Of a DNA stretch of 64,000 bases, positions 40,660 to 49,011 are shown in pieces (position 1 is the stretch's first letter; each line of letters begins with the position of its first letter). The notes beneath the pieces were generated by a model. That model worked only from the letters and a program-made list of their open reading frames with translations. It made no database searches and had not been told where the DNA came from. The stretch spans positions 806,001 to 870,000 of the forward strand of contig NZ_SOAW01000001.1 of assembly GCF_004364645.1 (NCBI RefSeq). The letters run 5' to 3'. The position numbers and the translations under genes are program-made. The stretch comes from Naumannella halotolerans (lineage in GTDB: Bacteria > Actinomycetota > Actinomycetes > Propionibacteriales > Propionibacteriaceae).

Positions 40660-40756
40660 TGGTCTCCTCCGTGGATTCCTGGGTAGGGGATCGATGTGGA
40701 TTGTCGGGTGGGTTCGGTGGGGATGCGAGCCCGAGATGGACGGACTCGCAGAGTTG

Positions 40757-41521
40757 TCAGTGGGAGAGGATCTTCCCGAGGAAGTCCTTCGCCCGGGAAG
40801 ATTTCGGATTGGTGAAGAACGATTCCGGATCGCTCTCCTCGACGATCTGACCGTCGGCCATGAAGACCACCCGGTTGGCGGCCTTGCGGGCGAAACCCAT
40901 CTCGTGGGTGACCACGACCATGGTCATACCGCCCTTGGCGAGGTCGACCATGACGTCCAGCACCTCGTTCACCATCTCCGGGTCCAGCGCCGAGGTGGGC
41001 TCGTCGAACAAGATCACCTTCGGGTCCATCGCCAGCGCCCGGGCGATCGCCACCCGCTGCTGCTGGCCACCGGACAACTGGGCGGGAAGCTTCGAGGCCT
41101 GCGAGTCGATGCCGACCCGGCGCAACAGTTCCATCGCCCGCTCCCGGGCAGCGGCCGGCTTCTGCTTGCGTACCTTGATCGGCCCGAGGGTGACGTTGTC
41201 CAGGATCGTCTTGTGGGCGAACAGGTTGAACGACTGGAACACCATGCCCACATCGGCGCGAAGCTTCGCCAGGGCCTTGCCCTCGGCGGGCAAGTCCTTG
41301 CCGTCGACGGTGATCCGGCCGTCGTCGATGGTCTCCAGCCGGTTGATCGCCCGGCACAGGGTCGACTTGCCCGAACCCGAGGGGCCGATCACGACGACCA
41401 CCTCACCCCGGTTGATGGTCAGATTGATGTTCTGCAGTACGTGCAGCTCGCCGAAGTGCTTGTTCACATCTTCGAGCACGACGAGCGGTTCGCCGGCTAC
41501 ATGGTCGGGCTCGGAGGTCAT
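40757..41521 (-). CDS. gluA: Glutamate-type ABC transporter ATPase
   Basis: The product (254 aa) powers uptake. Walker A is GPSGSGKST (46-54); the signature [19 protein letters not shown], Walker [15 protein letters not shown] and the switch [19 protein letters not shown] are complete. The start at 41521 is chosen because conserved ATPase sequence begins there; the frame continues to 41635. It is the first gene of gluABCD and is divergent from miaB. Confidence 0.93.
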   Translation of the reverse strand: MTSEPDHVAGEPLVVLEDVNKHFGELHVLQNINLTINRGEVVVVIGPSGSGKSTLCRAINRLETIDDGRITVDGKDLPAEGKALAKLRADVGMVFQSFNLFAHKTILDNVTLGPIKVRKQKPAAARERAMELLRRVGIDSQASKLPAQLSGGQQQRVAIARALAMDPKVILFDEPTSALDPEMVNEVLDVMVDLAKGGMTMVVVTHEMGFARKAANRVVFMADGQIVEESDPESFFTNPKSSRAKDFLGKILSH

Positions 41522-41613
41522 GCGCCTGACGATAGGGCAGGAGTTCGGGACCTTGGGCGGCAAAACGGTTGAGATTCGATTACGTTCCGTCGGCGGCGTA
41601 CGATTTTCCCGCC

Positions 41614-43146
41614 ATGACGAACACCGCCACCGCATCCCCGCAGCTCACCGGCGACCAGCCGCATCGCACCTATCAGGTGCGTACCTACGGCTGCCAGATG
41701 AACGTGCACGATTCGGAGCGGATCGGTGGCCTGCTCGAGCAGGCAGGTTATGCCCCGGCGGCCGAGGGTGACGACGCCGATGTGGTGGTCTTCAACACCT
41801 GTGCGGTACGGGAGAACGCCGACAACCGGCTCTACGGCAATCTCGGACACCTGCTGCCGACCAAACAGGCACGACCCGGGATGCAGATCGCCGTCGGTGG
41901 ATGCCTGGCCCAGAAGGACCGGGAGACGATCACCAGGAAGGCGCCGTGGGTCGACGTGGTGTTCGGCACCCACAACGTCGGCTCGCTGCCGGTGCTGCTG
42001 GAGCGCGCCCGGATCGCCGAGGAGTCGCAGGTCGAGATCGTCGAGGCGTTGCAGACCTTCCCGTCCAACCTGCCCACCCGCCGCGATTCGGCCTACGCGG
42101 CCTGGGTCTCGATCAGCGTCGGCTGCAACAACACCTGCACCTTCTGCATCGTGCCCGCACTGCGCGGCAAGGAGACCGACCGGCGCCCCGGTGAGATCCT
42201 CGCCGAGATCGAGGCACTGGTCGCCGAAGGGGTGCAGGAGATCACCCTGCTGGGACAGAACGTCAACGCCTACGGTGTCGAGTTCGGTGACCGACAGGCA
42301 TTCGCGAAACTGCTGCGGGCCTGTGGTGGGATCGACGGCCTGGAGCGGGTGCGTTTCACCTCCCCGCATCCGAAGGACTTCACCTCCGACGTGATCGCGG
42401 CCATGGCCGAGACCCCGAACGTGATGCCGCAGTTGCACATGCCCCTGCAATCGGGTTCCTCGGCGGTGCTGAAGGCGATGCGTCGCTCGTACCGGCAGGA
42501 GAAGTTCCTGCGGATCATCGACGAGGTACGCCAGGCGATGCCGCAGGCAGCGATCACGACCGACATCATCGTCGGATTCCCCGGGGAGACCGATGCGGAT
42601 TTCGAGGAGACGATGAAGGTCGCCGAGGCGGCGCGGTTCTCCTCGGCCTTCACCTTCCAGTACTCCAAGCGGCCCGGTACGCCGGCGGCCACGATGGACA
42701 ACCAGGTGCCGAAGGCTGTGGTGCAGGAACGTTACGAACGACTGGTCGCCCGGCTGGACGAGATCGCCTGGGAGGAGAACAAGCGACTGCTCGGCCAGCA
42801 GGTCGAGGTGATGTTCGCCGACGGTGAGGGACGCAAGGACGCCGCCACCGATCGGATGTCGGGCCGGGCCCGGGACAACCGGCTGGTGCACGTCGCCGTA
42901 CCGGCCGATCCGGGGCTTCGCCCGCGGCCCGGTGACATCGCCCTGGCCACCGTCACCCATGCCGCGCCGCACCATCTGACCGCCGACGGCGAGTTCAGCG
43001 GGCTTCGGCGGACCCGTGGTGGCGACGCCTGGCAGGCCCGCACCGAGCAGCCGGCGACCAGTCGTGCGGTCGGCCTCGGTATGCCCGGTCTCGGCAAGCC
43101 GGCCGCGGCTCCGGCCCCGACCGGCCCCGGCTGCCAGACCTGCTGA
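41614..43146 (+). CDS. miaB: tRNA-2-methylthio-N6-isopentenyladenosine synthase MiaB
   Basis: The product (510 aa) methylthiolates i6A37 in tRNAs. The UPF0004 domain has [14 protein letters not shown] and [17 protein letters not shown]. The radical-SAM motif CNNTCTFC has C171, C175 and C178. Then [29 protein letters not shown] and a TRAM domain follow. A short Ala/Pro-rich tail ends in CQTC. It fits with miaA, which lies 2 kb downstream. Confidence 0.95.
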   Translation: MTNTATASPQLTGDQPHRTYQVRTYGCQMNVHDSERIGGLLEQAGYAPAAEGDDADVVVFNTCAVRENADNRLYGNLGHLLPTKQARPGMQIAVGGCLAQKDRETITRKAPWVDVVFGTHNVGSLPVLLERARIAEESQVEIVEALQTFPSNLPTRRDSAYAAWVSISVGCNNTCTFCIVPALRGKETDRRPGEILAEIEALVAEGVQEITLLGQNVNAYGVEFGDRQAFAKLLRACGGIDGLERVRFTSPHPKDFTSDVIAAMAETPNVMPQLHMPLQSGSSAVLKAMRRSYRQEKFLRIIDEVRQAMPQAAITTDIIVGFPGETDADFEETMKVAEAARFSSAFTFQYSKRPGTPAATMDNQVPKAVVQERYERLVARLDEIAWEENKRLLGQQVEVMFADGEGRKDAATDRMSGRARDNRLVHVAVPADPGLRPRPGDIALATVTHAAPHHLTADGEFSGLRRTRGGDAWQARTEQPATSRAVGLGMPGLGKPAAAPAPTGPGCQTC

Positions 43147-43231
43147 ACAGCGTCGGCGTCCAGGGATCGGTCGGACCGCCCCCTGACCGCTGCGGATGCC
43201 GGTGACCCGATGCCGGGCCAGACTGCAGCGC

Positions 43232-44764
43232 ATGGGAAACGACTACTGGGAGCATCGACGCCTGCGCCGAGACATCGAGTCGGTGCAGGCCGAGGCCGAG
43301 GCGGCGAACAGCCGCGCGTTGCACCTGCGCAGCGAGCTGTCCCAGCTCCGGGGCAGCCTCGAACAGCGGATCACCGCCATCGGCAGGGCATTCGACGCCT
43401 ATGTCGAGCTCGGCGATCTTCGCGAGCAACTGGCCGCGTTCCCCGACACCACCACAGCCAGACAGCAGGCGGCACGCGCCGTGCTCGCACTGGCCGACCG
43501 GCGCACCCCCGAGCCGCTCGACCACGGCGACGGTGACTACTGGCTGACCTATGCCACCAACGCGCTGATCGCCCGATCCACCGGAGCTGTCGACGCCGAG
43601 GGTGAACGACGGGCGACCGACCTCGGCGGAGCCGAGTTCGAGCTCTACTGGGTGGCCGCCTGCGGCGGGGCCGGTCTGGGTGAACATGTCGGCGAACGGT
43701 TGTCGGCCGCACTGGCCGGTGACGGTGAGTTCAGCGCCACCCAGCGCACCATCTTCGAGCACCTGCTGCTGGGTGGTTACGGCCGATCCGTACCGATCGA
43801 GACCCTGCGGGCGAACATCGCCGGGGAGTCACCGCAACTGTGGCGGGACTGGATCATCGGGCTTGCCGACACCGATGAGGGACGATTGGGGAGGTTGCAG
43901 CAGCTCGCCGATCCCGGACAGCGGCTGACCGAGGCGGCGAAACCACAGGTACGTCGGTTCGGAGCGCCGAACGCGACGGTCGGGGAACTGGACCCGGCTG
44001 CGGTCGTCGATCGGTTGCAGCGGGCGTGCGCCGAACTGATCTCCAACGGGTTCGGCGAGGAGGCCCCGATCCTGATGCGGATCCGGGAACTGCGCTGGAC
44101 CGTCGAGCACCCCGACCAGTCGCCCGACGACCGGCAGGTGGAGCGGTTCGCGGTCGGGCCGCTGCTCCGTACCGCACTGACCTCGCCGCGAACCGACCCG
44201 TGGATCCGTGCCCAACTGGTGCACATCGCCGACGACCGGATCGCCGCCTGGATGGAGTCGGTGGCAGCGTCGCCCGATCCGCAACCGTCGAGCATCCGGT
44301 TGAACCGTGGTGGGTCGGTGACGGTCACCGCAGCGGGCGCCGACCCTGCCGAACTGGCGACCGCGCGCCGACGACTGGCCGAGTCGGTGCCCCGGTCGCG
44401 GCGATGGCCGCTGATTGCGATCGGTGTACTGCTGGTCGGCGCGGTGCTGTGCTTCGCGCTCGATCTGGTCGCCCTGGCCGTCGTCCTGCTGCTGGCGCTT
44501 GCCGGGGTCGGAGTCCAGGCGGTGCTGGCCGAGCGGGCCCGCCGGCAGAGCGCCGAGCAGATCAGCGTGGTGATCGGCGAACTGGACCCGCTGATCGCCG
44601 AGAGCGTGGACAAGTGCCGGGCCCAGGATGCGGCGGAGATCGAGCAGCGGCGACGTACCGGCGAGTTGCTCGAGAAGCTGCGTCCGGTGTTCGGTGAGCG
44701 CGGGGAGTCCGGTGTGGGTGGGGAGTCCGGCGTCGGCGCGCGGACCGGATCCTCCCGGGTGTGA
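43232..44764 (+). CDS. Unknown protein with N-terminal coiled coil and C-terminal membrane hairpin
   Basis: The product is 510 aa. Residues about 10-60 form a coiled coil (RRDIESVQAEAEAANSRALH and following). The middle is a helical, mainly acidic region with no recognised motif. Two membrane helices (about 393-435; LIAIGVLLVGAVLCFALD and [20 protein letters not shown]) precede a short charged tail. The start at 43232 (MGNDYWEHRRLRRD) is preferred over 43196 by its sharper amphipathic N-terminus. It lies between miaB and a terminator, which matches a family often found near miaB in actinobacteria, but I cannot name it. Confidence 0.7.
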   Translation: MGNDYWEHRRLRRDIESVQAEAEAANSRALHLRSELSQLRGSLEQRITAIGRAFDAYVELGDLREQLAAFPDTTTARQQAARAVLALADRRTPEPLDHGDGDYWLTYATNALIARSTGAVDAEGERRATDLGGAEFELYWVAACGGAGLGEHVGERLSAALAGDGEFSATQRTIFEHLLLGGYGRSVPIETLRANIAGESPQLWRDWIIGLADTDEGRLGRLQQLADPGQRLTEAAKPQVRRFGAPNATVGELDPAAVVDRLQRACAELISNGFGEEAPILMRIRELRWTVEHPDQSPDDRQVERFAVGPLLRTALTSPRTDPWIRAQLVHIADDRIAAWMESVAASPDPQPSSIRLNRGGSVTVTAAGADPAELATARRRLAESVPRSRRWPLIAIGVLLVGAVLCFALDLVALAVVLLLALAGVGVQAVLAERARRQSAEQISVVIGELDPLIAESVDKCRAQDAAEIEQRRRTGELLEKLRPVFGERGESGVGGESGVGARTGSSRV

Positions 44765-44868
44765 GCGTCAGGCAGGCGCGAGCGCCCGGGTCGGAGTGCT
44801 TGGGTGTGAGTGCCTGGAGTGGGAGTGGCTCGGGTGTGGGCACTAGGGGGTGAGTGTCAGGACATGAG

Positions 44869-44898
44869 AAGGGGTGCCGGGAGATCCCGGCACCCCTT
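44869..44898. terminator. Bidirectional terminator
   Basis: AAGGGGTGCCGGG (44869-44881) pairs with CCCGGCACCCCTT (44886-44898), a perfect 13-bp stem. It ends both the preceding plus-strand gene and the convergent small gene at 44919. Upstream, 44765-44860 holds only GTGAG-rich short repeats. Confidence 0.85.
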
Positions 44899-44918
44899 CG
44901 ATCAAACCCTGGTCGGTC

Positions 44919-45113
44919 TCACTCCGGCTTCGGCTCACCCTCGCCCGGCTGTCCGCCGAACTGATCCTTGGCGAAGTCCTGGGCCTGGTCCACCTGGCCC
45001 TCGTACTTGCTGCCGGTCTTCTGATCGACAGCGTCGCCGGCCTGGTCAATGCCCTGGTCGACCTTGTCGCTGTGCTCGGAAGCCAGATCCTTGGCCTTGT
45101 CGAAGATTCCCAT
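44919..45113 (-). CDS. Rv0909/MT0933-like antitoxin family protein
   Basis: The product (64 aa) is an acidic, mostly helical protein: MGIFDKAKDLASEHSDKVDQ, then GIDQAGDAVDQKTGSKYEGQ, then a Gly/Pro/Glu tail. The pattern matches the MT0933 antitoxin family, although the proven role in mycobacteria is limited. GGAAGGAA precedes the ATG. No toxin gene is next to it: the neighbours are miaA and an unknown membrane protein. It may therefore be an orphan or a general stress protein. Confidence 0.75.
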   Translation of the reverse strand: MGIFDKAKDLASEHSDKVDQGIDQAGDAVDQKTGSKYEGQVDQAQDFAKDQFGGQPGEGEPKPE

Positions 45114-45229
45114 CGTGGATTTCCTTCCGTTGGGTCCCGCCGCCCGTTCAGGCGGCGGTCTACCATGATGTCGTCTCGGCGGGCCGGTGCAAAGTGCCTT
45201 CGCCCGTTTTCGGAAAGGGATGGTTACTC

Positions 45230-46168
45230 GTGGGTCACCTGCGTCCGCCGCTGTGGGTCCTCAATGGCGCCACGGCCAGCGGAAAGAGCGGTCTGGCCAT
45301 CGAATTGGCACAGCGGCTCGCGGCTGCGGGACAACCGGCAGAAATCGTGAATGCCGACTCGATGCTGGTCTACCGCGGGATGGACATCGGTACGGCCAAA
45401 CCGACCGCGGACGAGCGCGCGGCCGTACCGCATCATCTGATCGACATCCACGACATCGAAGAACCGGCCGCAGTCGCCGACTTCCAGCAGCGCGCCCGGC
45501 AGGTGATCGAGTCCTGCCGCAGCCGTGGGGTGCTGCCGATCCTCGCCGGCGGGTCGGCACTGTACGTCCGGGCGATCATCGACGAGTTCGACTTCCCCGG
45601 CGCCGACCCGCAGGTACGGGCCCGCTGGGAGGAGGTCCTGGCCGAGCGTGGACCCGAGCACCTGCATGCCGAACTGGGCCGCCGTGCACCGCAGGCGGCC
45701 GCCCGGATCCTGCCCGGGAACGGCCGGCGGCTGGTCCGGGCGCTGGAGATCCACGAACTGACCGGCCAGGTCACCGCTGCGTTGCCGGAGCCGACCTATG
45801 CCCTCGACGCAGTCCGGCAGATCGGGATCGAGATCGAGCGGGACGCCCTGGATGCCCGGATCGAGGCGCGGGTCGAGCAGATGTGGGACCAGGGGTTCGT
45901 CGGGGAGGTCGAGGGCCTGGCGGCGCGTGGTCTTGCCGACACGCCCACCGCGGGCAAGGCGCTGGGATACCGCCAGGTGCTGGCGTACCTGCGTGGTGAC
46001 CTGACCGAACGCCAGGCGAGCGAACGTACCGTCTCGGCGACCCGGCGATTCTCCCGCAAACAGTTCGGCTGGTTCCGTCGCGACCTGAGAATTCGCTGGT
46101 ATCCGGCCCTCGATCCGCGATTGGCCGACCGAGTGTTGGCCGATGCGCAAGACTGGACGCATGCGTAA
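45230..46168 (+). CDS. miaA: tRNA dimethylallyltransferase MiaA
   Basis: The product (312 aa) adds an isopentenyl group to A37 of tRNAs, the substrate for MiaB. The P-loop is GATASGKS (13-20) in place of the usual GPTASGKS. DSMLVYRGMDIGTAKP, VPHHLIDI, AGGSALYVRAI and ALGYRQVLAYLRGD are typical. GTG 45230 is chosen by fit to the family; AAAGGGA is about ten bases upstream. dapF begins 8 bp before the stop. Confidence 0.95.
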   Translation: MGHLRPPLWVLNGATASGKSGLAIELAQRLAAAGQPAEIVNADSMLVYRGMDIGTAKPTADERAAVPHHLIDIHDIEEPAAVADFQQRARQVIESCRSRGVLPILAGGSALYVRAIIDEFDFPGADPQVRARWEEVLAERGPEHLHAELGRRAPQAAARILPGNGRRLVRALEIHELTGQVTAALPEPTYALDAVRQIGIEIERDALDARIEARVEQMWDQGFVGEVEGLAARGLADTPTAGKALGYRQVLAYLRGDLTERQASERTVSATRRFSRKQFGWFRRDLRIRWYPALDPRLADRVLADAQDWTHA

Positions 46169-46988
46169 CTGGCCATTCGCCAAAGGACACGGCACGCACA
46201 ACGACTTCGTCATCATCAACGATCGGCACGGGATGTACGATCCCGACTCCGCCGACGTGCGTTTCCTCTGCGACCGGCACGGGGGCATCGGTGGCGACGG
46301 CGTGTTGCGTGTGGTCCGGGCCCGCTACGTCAAGGACTGGGACGGCGACCCGGATCTGTGGTTCATGGACTACCGCAATGCCGACGGTTCGATCGCCGAG
46401 ATGTGCGGCAACGGGGTACGGGTGTTCGCCCGCTACCTGGTCGAGGAGGGGCTCGCCATGGGGGAGTCGCTGCCCATCGCCACCCGCGCCGGTCTGCGTA
46501 CCGCTCGTTTCGTGCACCAGGACCAGGTCGCGGTCGAGATGGGACCGGTCGTCGTCAGGGACGCCGGGGTGAAGGTGGAGTTGGCCGGGGAACGCTGGCC
46601 GGCGCTGAGTGTCGACGTCGGCAATCCGCATGCCGTGGTCGAGGTCAGTGATCTGTCGACCCTCGACTTCTACTTCGCGCCGACCTGGTTCCCGTCGGAG
46701 GCCTTTCCCGAGGGCGTGAACGTCGAATTCGTCCGTTCGGTCGGCCCCGGCCACATCGCCATGCGGGTCTTCGAGCGGGGGGTCGGGGAGACCCAGTCGT
46801 GTGGCACCGGCACCGTGGCCGCAGCGGCCGCGGCGGCTCAGCGCGACGGCACCGGGATCACCCATTGGCGGGTGGACGTGCCCGGTGGGACGGTGCGGGT
46901 GGATCTTCGCCCCGATGGGTCCACCTTGACCGGCCCTGCCGTGATCGTCGCTCGGGGCGAGGTCTTCCTCCCCAATCAGTTCGACTGA
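46161..46988 (+). CDS. dapF: Diaminopimelate epimerase
   Basis: The product (275 aa) isomerises LL-DAP to meso-DAP for lysine and peptidoglycan. Catalytic cysteines are C82 (MCGNGVR) and C214 (SCGTGTV). The start at 46161 (MRNWPFAKGHGTHND) is chosen by family fit; ATG 46143 is possible. It overlaps miaA by 8 bp. The stop lies inside an 18-bp tandem repeat that continues downstream. Confidence 0.96.
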   Translation: MRNWPFAKGHGTHNDFVIINDRHGMYDPDSADVRFLCDRHGGIGGDGVLRVVRARYVKDWDGDPDLWFMDYRNADGSIAEMCGNGVRVFARYLVEEGLAMGESLPIATRAGLRTARFVHQDQVAVEMGPVVVRDAGVKVELAGERWPALSVDVGNPHAVVEVSDLSTLDFYFAPTWFPSEAFPEGVNVEFVRSVGPGHIAMRVFERGVGETQSCGTGTVAAAAAAAQRDGTGITHWRVDVPGGTVRVDLRPDGSTLTGPAVIVARGEVFLPNQFD

Positions 46989-47068
46989 CTCCGGCTGTTC
47001 GACTGACTCCGGCTGTTCGACTGACTCCGGCTGTTCGACTGACTCCGGCTGTTCGACTGACTCCGGCC
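46981..47068. repeat. 18-bp minisatellite starting in the dapF stop
   Basis: The unit TCGACTGACTCCGGCTGT is present in four full copies and a partial fifth. The first copy includes the last codon and stop of dapF. No spacers occur, so it is a simple tandem repeat, probably length-variable. Confidence 0.9.
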
Positions 47069-47383
47069 GCTGATCAGGTCGGCCGACATCCGATGCTGAG
47101 GTCTGGCTGCTGAGTTTCTGGGCATATCTGGTCGGTATTCGGTCACTGCTGCCGTATTTGGCAGCGATGGCCGAATAGCTACCCCAAATGCCGTGGGCCT
47201 TGGTTTGGGAGCTTGGTGCGGCGAGCGGGCACGGGCCTTGATGCGGCGAGCGGGCACGGGCCTCGGTGCGGGGGCTGGTCGCTCGGGCGGCCGCTAGTCC
47301 GTGGCCCCGCGGCAATCGAAGTCGTGTGATCCGGGCGGAAATCGCTGGTCGGTCTTGGAGGCGTGTGGGATTCTTGATCGAAG
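46989..47383. other. dapF-hflX intergenic region
   Basis: About 395 bp without a gene. It contains most of the 18-bp minisatellite, a more AT-rich part (about 47100-47205) that may hold the hflX promoter, and a direct repeat of 22 bp at 47217-47238 and 47242-47263. A long minus-strand frame through the region reads the repeat as SRSQSN units and is not a real gene. Confidence 0.6.
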
Positions 47384-48928
47384 ATGATGAACTTTGCTGC
47401 ACATGTGACCGATGACGACCGTCGCGCCGATGCACGGCTCGACCCGGCCGATACCGAGCCCGCCGATGCGCTGCTCGACGACAGTGCCGGGACCGATGAC
47501 TACGACAGCGTCGGGACCGATGACCACGACATCGCCGGGTCCGCTGACTACGACGGTGACCAGTTCGACCGGGAGGACCGGCATTCGCTGCGCCGCGTGG
47601 TCGGTATGTCCACCGAACTCGACGACATCACCGAGGTCGAGTATCGGCAACTGCTGCTCGAACGTGTCGTCCTGGTCAGTGTCTGGACCTCCGGCAGCCA
47701 GGTCGACGCCGACAATGCGATGGCCGAGTTGAAGTTGCTGGCCGAGACCGCGGGCTCCCAGGTCCTCGAAGGGCTGGTCCAACGACGCTCCAAGCCCGAC
47801 GCCGCCACCTACATCGGCAGCGGCAAGGTGGCCGAGCTGCAGGAGGTGGTGGCCGCCACCGGCGCGGACACCGTGATCTGTGACGGTGAACTGAGCCCGG
47901 CCCAGCTCCGCAACCTGGAGGACCGGGTCAAGGTGAAGGTGATCGACCGGACGATGCTGATCCTGGACATCTTCGCCCAGCACGCGAAGAGCGTGGAGGG
48001 CAAGACCCAGGTCGAGCTGGCCCAGCTGAACTATCTCAAGCAGCGACTGCGTGGCTGGGGCGGGAACCTGTCCCGGCAGGTCGGTGGCCGTTCCTCCGGC
48101 GGTGTCGGTGTCGGTGGTCGAGGCCCCGGTGAGACGAAGCTGGAGACCGACCGTCGACGGATCAACCACCGGATCAGCCAGCTCCGGGCGAAGCTGCGCG
48201 AGATGGATGTCTCCCGGGCCACCAAGCGGGCCGAACGCGAACGCAATCGGGTGCCCTCGGTGGCCATCGTGGGCTACACCAATGCCGGCAAGTCCAGTTT
48301 GTTGAACCGGCTGACCGGTGCGGGCGTCCTGGTCGAGGATGCGCTGTTCGCGACCCTGGACCCGACCACCCGCCGCTCGGAGACCGACGACAGTCGGGTG
48401 TTCACGCTGACCGACACCGTCGGATTCGTCCGGCACCTGCCGCACGACCTGGTCGAGGCCTTCGCCTCCACCCTGGAGGAGTCGGCCAGTGCCGACCTGC
48501 TGCTGCACGTGGTCGACGGTTCCGACCCCGACCCGTTCGGTCAGATCAGCGCGGTGCGTACCGTGCTCTCCGACATCGGTGCGGCCACCCTGCCGGAACT
48601 GTTGGTGATCAACAAGACCGATGCCGCGGATCCGCAGACGCTGACCGCGCTGCGGACCGCGCACCCCGACGCGGTCTTCGTCTCCGCCCGCACCGGGGCT
48701 GGTGTCGAGGAGTTGCGCGAGCGGCTCTGGGCCGGGTTGCCCCGCCCCGAGATCGAGCTGTCGGCGCTGCTGCCCTACGAGCGTGGCGATCTGCTGAACA
48801 AGGTGCACCAGAGCGGCGAGCTGCTCCAGACCGAGCACACCGGTGAGGGCACGCGGGTCCGCGCCCGGGTGCATCCGGACCTGGCAGCCGAACTGGCCGA
48901 CTACCGGACCGACGGTACGGCCGGCTGA
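47384..48928 (+). CDS. hflX: Ribosome-associated GTPase HflX
   Basis: The product (514 aa) splits stalled ribosomes in other bacteria. The N-terminal part of about 75 residues is acidic with repeats of the GTDD-Y/H-D type. The HflX domain then shows VVLVSVWTSGSQVDADNAMAEL, and RRSKPDAATYIGSGKVAEL, followed by GWGGNLSRQVGGRSSGGVG-like sequence. The G domain has GYTNAGKS (297-304), ATLDPTTRR and NKTD. Its length is usual for actinobacterial HflX. Confidence 0.94.
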   Translation: MMNFAAHVTDDDRRADARLDPADTEPADALLDDSAGTDDYDSVGTDDHDIAGSADYDGDQFDREDRHSLRRVVGMSTELDDITEVEYRQLLLERVVLVSVWTSGSQVDADNAMAELKLLAETAGSQVLEGLVQRRSKPDAATYIGSGKVAELQEVVAATGADTVICDGELSPAQLRNLEDRVKVKVIDRTMLILDIFAQHAKSVEGKTQVELAQLNYLKQRLRGWGGNLSRQVGGRSSGGVGVGGRGPGETKLETDRRRINHRISQLRAKLREMDVSRATKRAERERNRVPSVAIVGYTNAGKSSLLNRLTGAGVLVEDALFATLDPTTRRSETDDSRVFTLTDTVGFVRHLPHDLVEAFASTLEESASADLLLHVVDGSDPDPFGQISAVRTVLSDIGAATLPELLVINKTDAADPQTLTALRTAHPDAVFVSARTGAGVEELRERLWAGLPRPEIELSALLPYERGDLLNKVHQSGELLQTEHTGEGTRVRARVHPDLAAELADYRTDGTAG

Positions 48929-49011
48929 CGGCCGTCCTACGCCCAGGGGGTTTGTCCACAGTCGGCGCGCGCCGCAGCGATTCCCGGCCACGCGTCGCCT
49001 AGTCTTGTTCG

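Noticed and set aside
44765-44860. Structured RNA in the GTGAG-rich stretch after 44764
   Set aside because: Short imperfect repeats only; the sole strong stem is the terminator at 44869-44898.
46981-47068. CRISPR-like array
   Set aside because: The 18-bp units are joined directly, with no spacers and no cas genes nearby.
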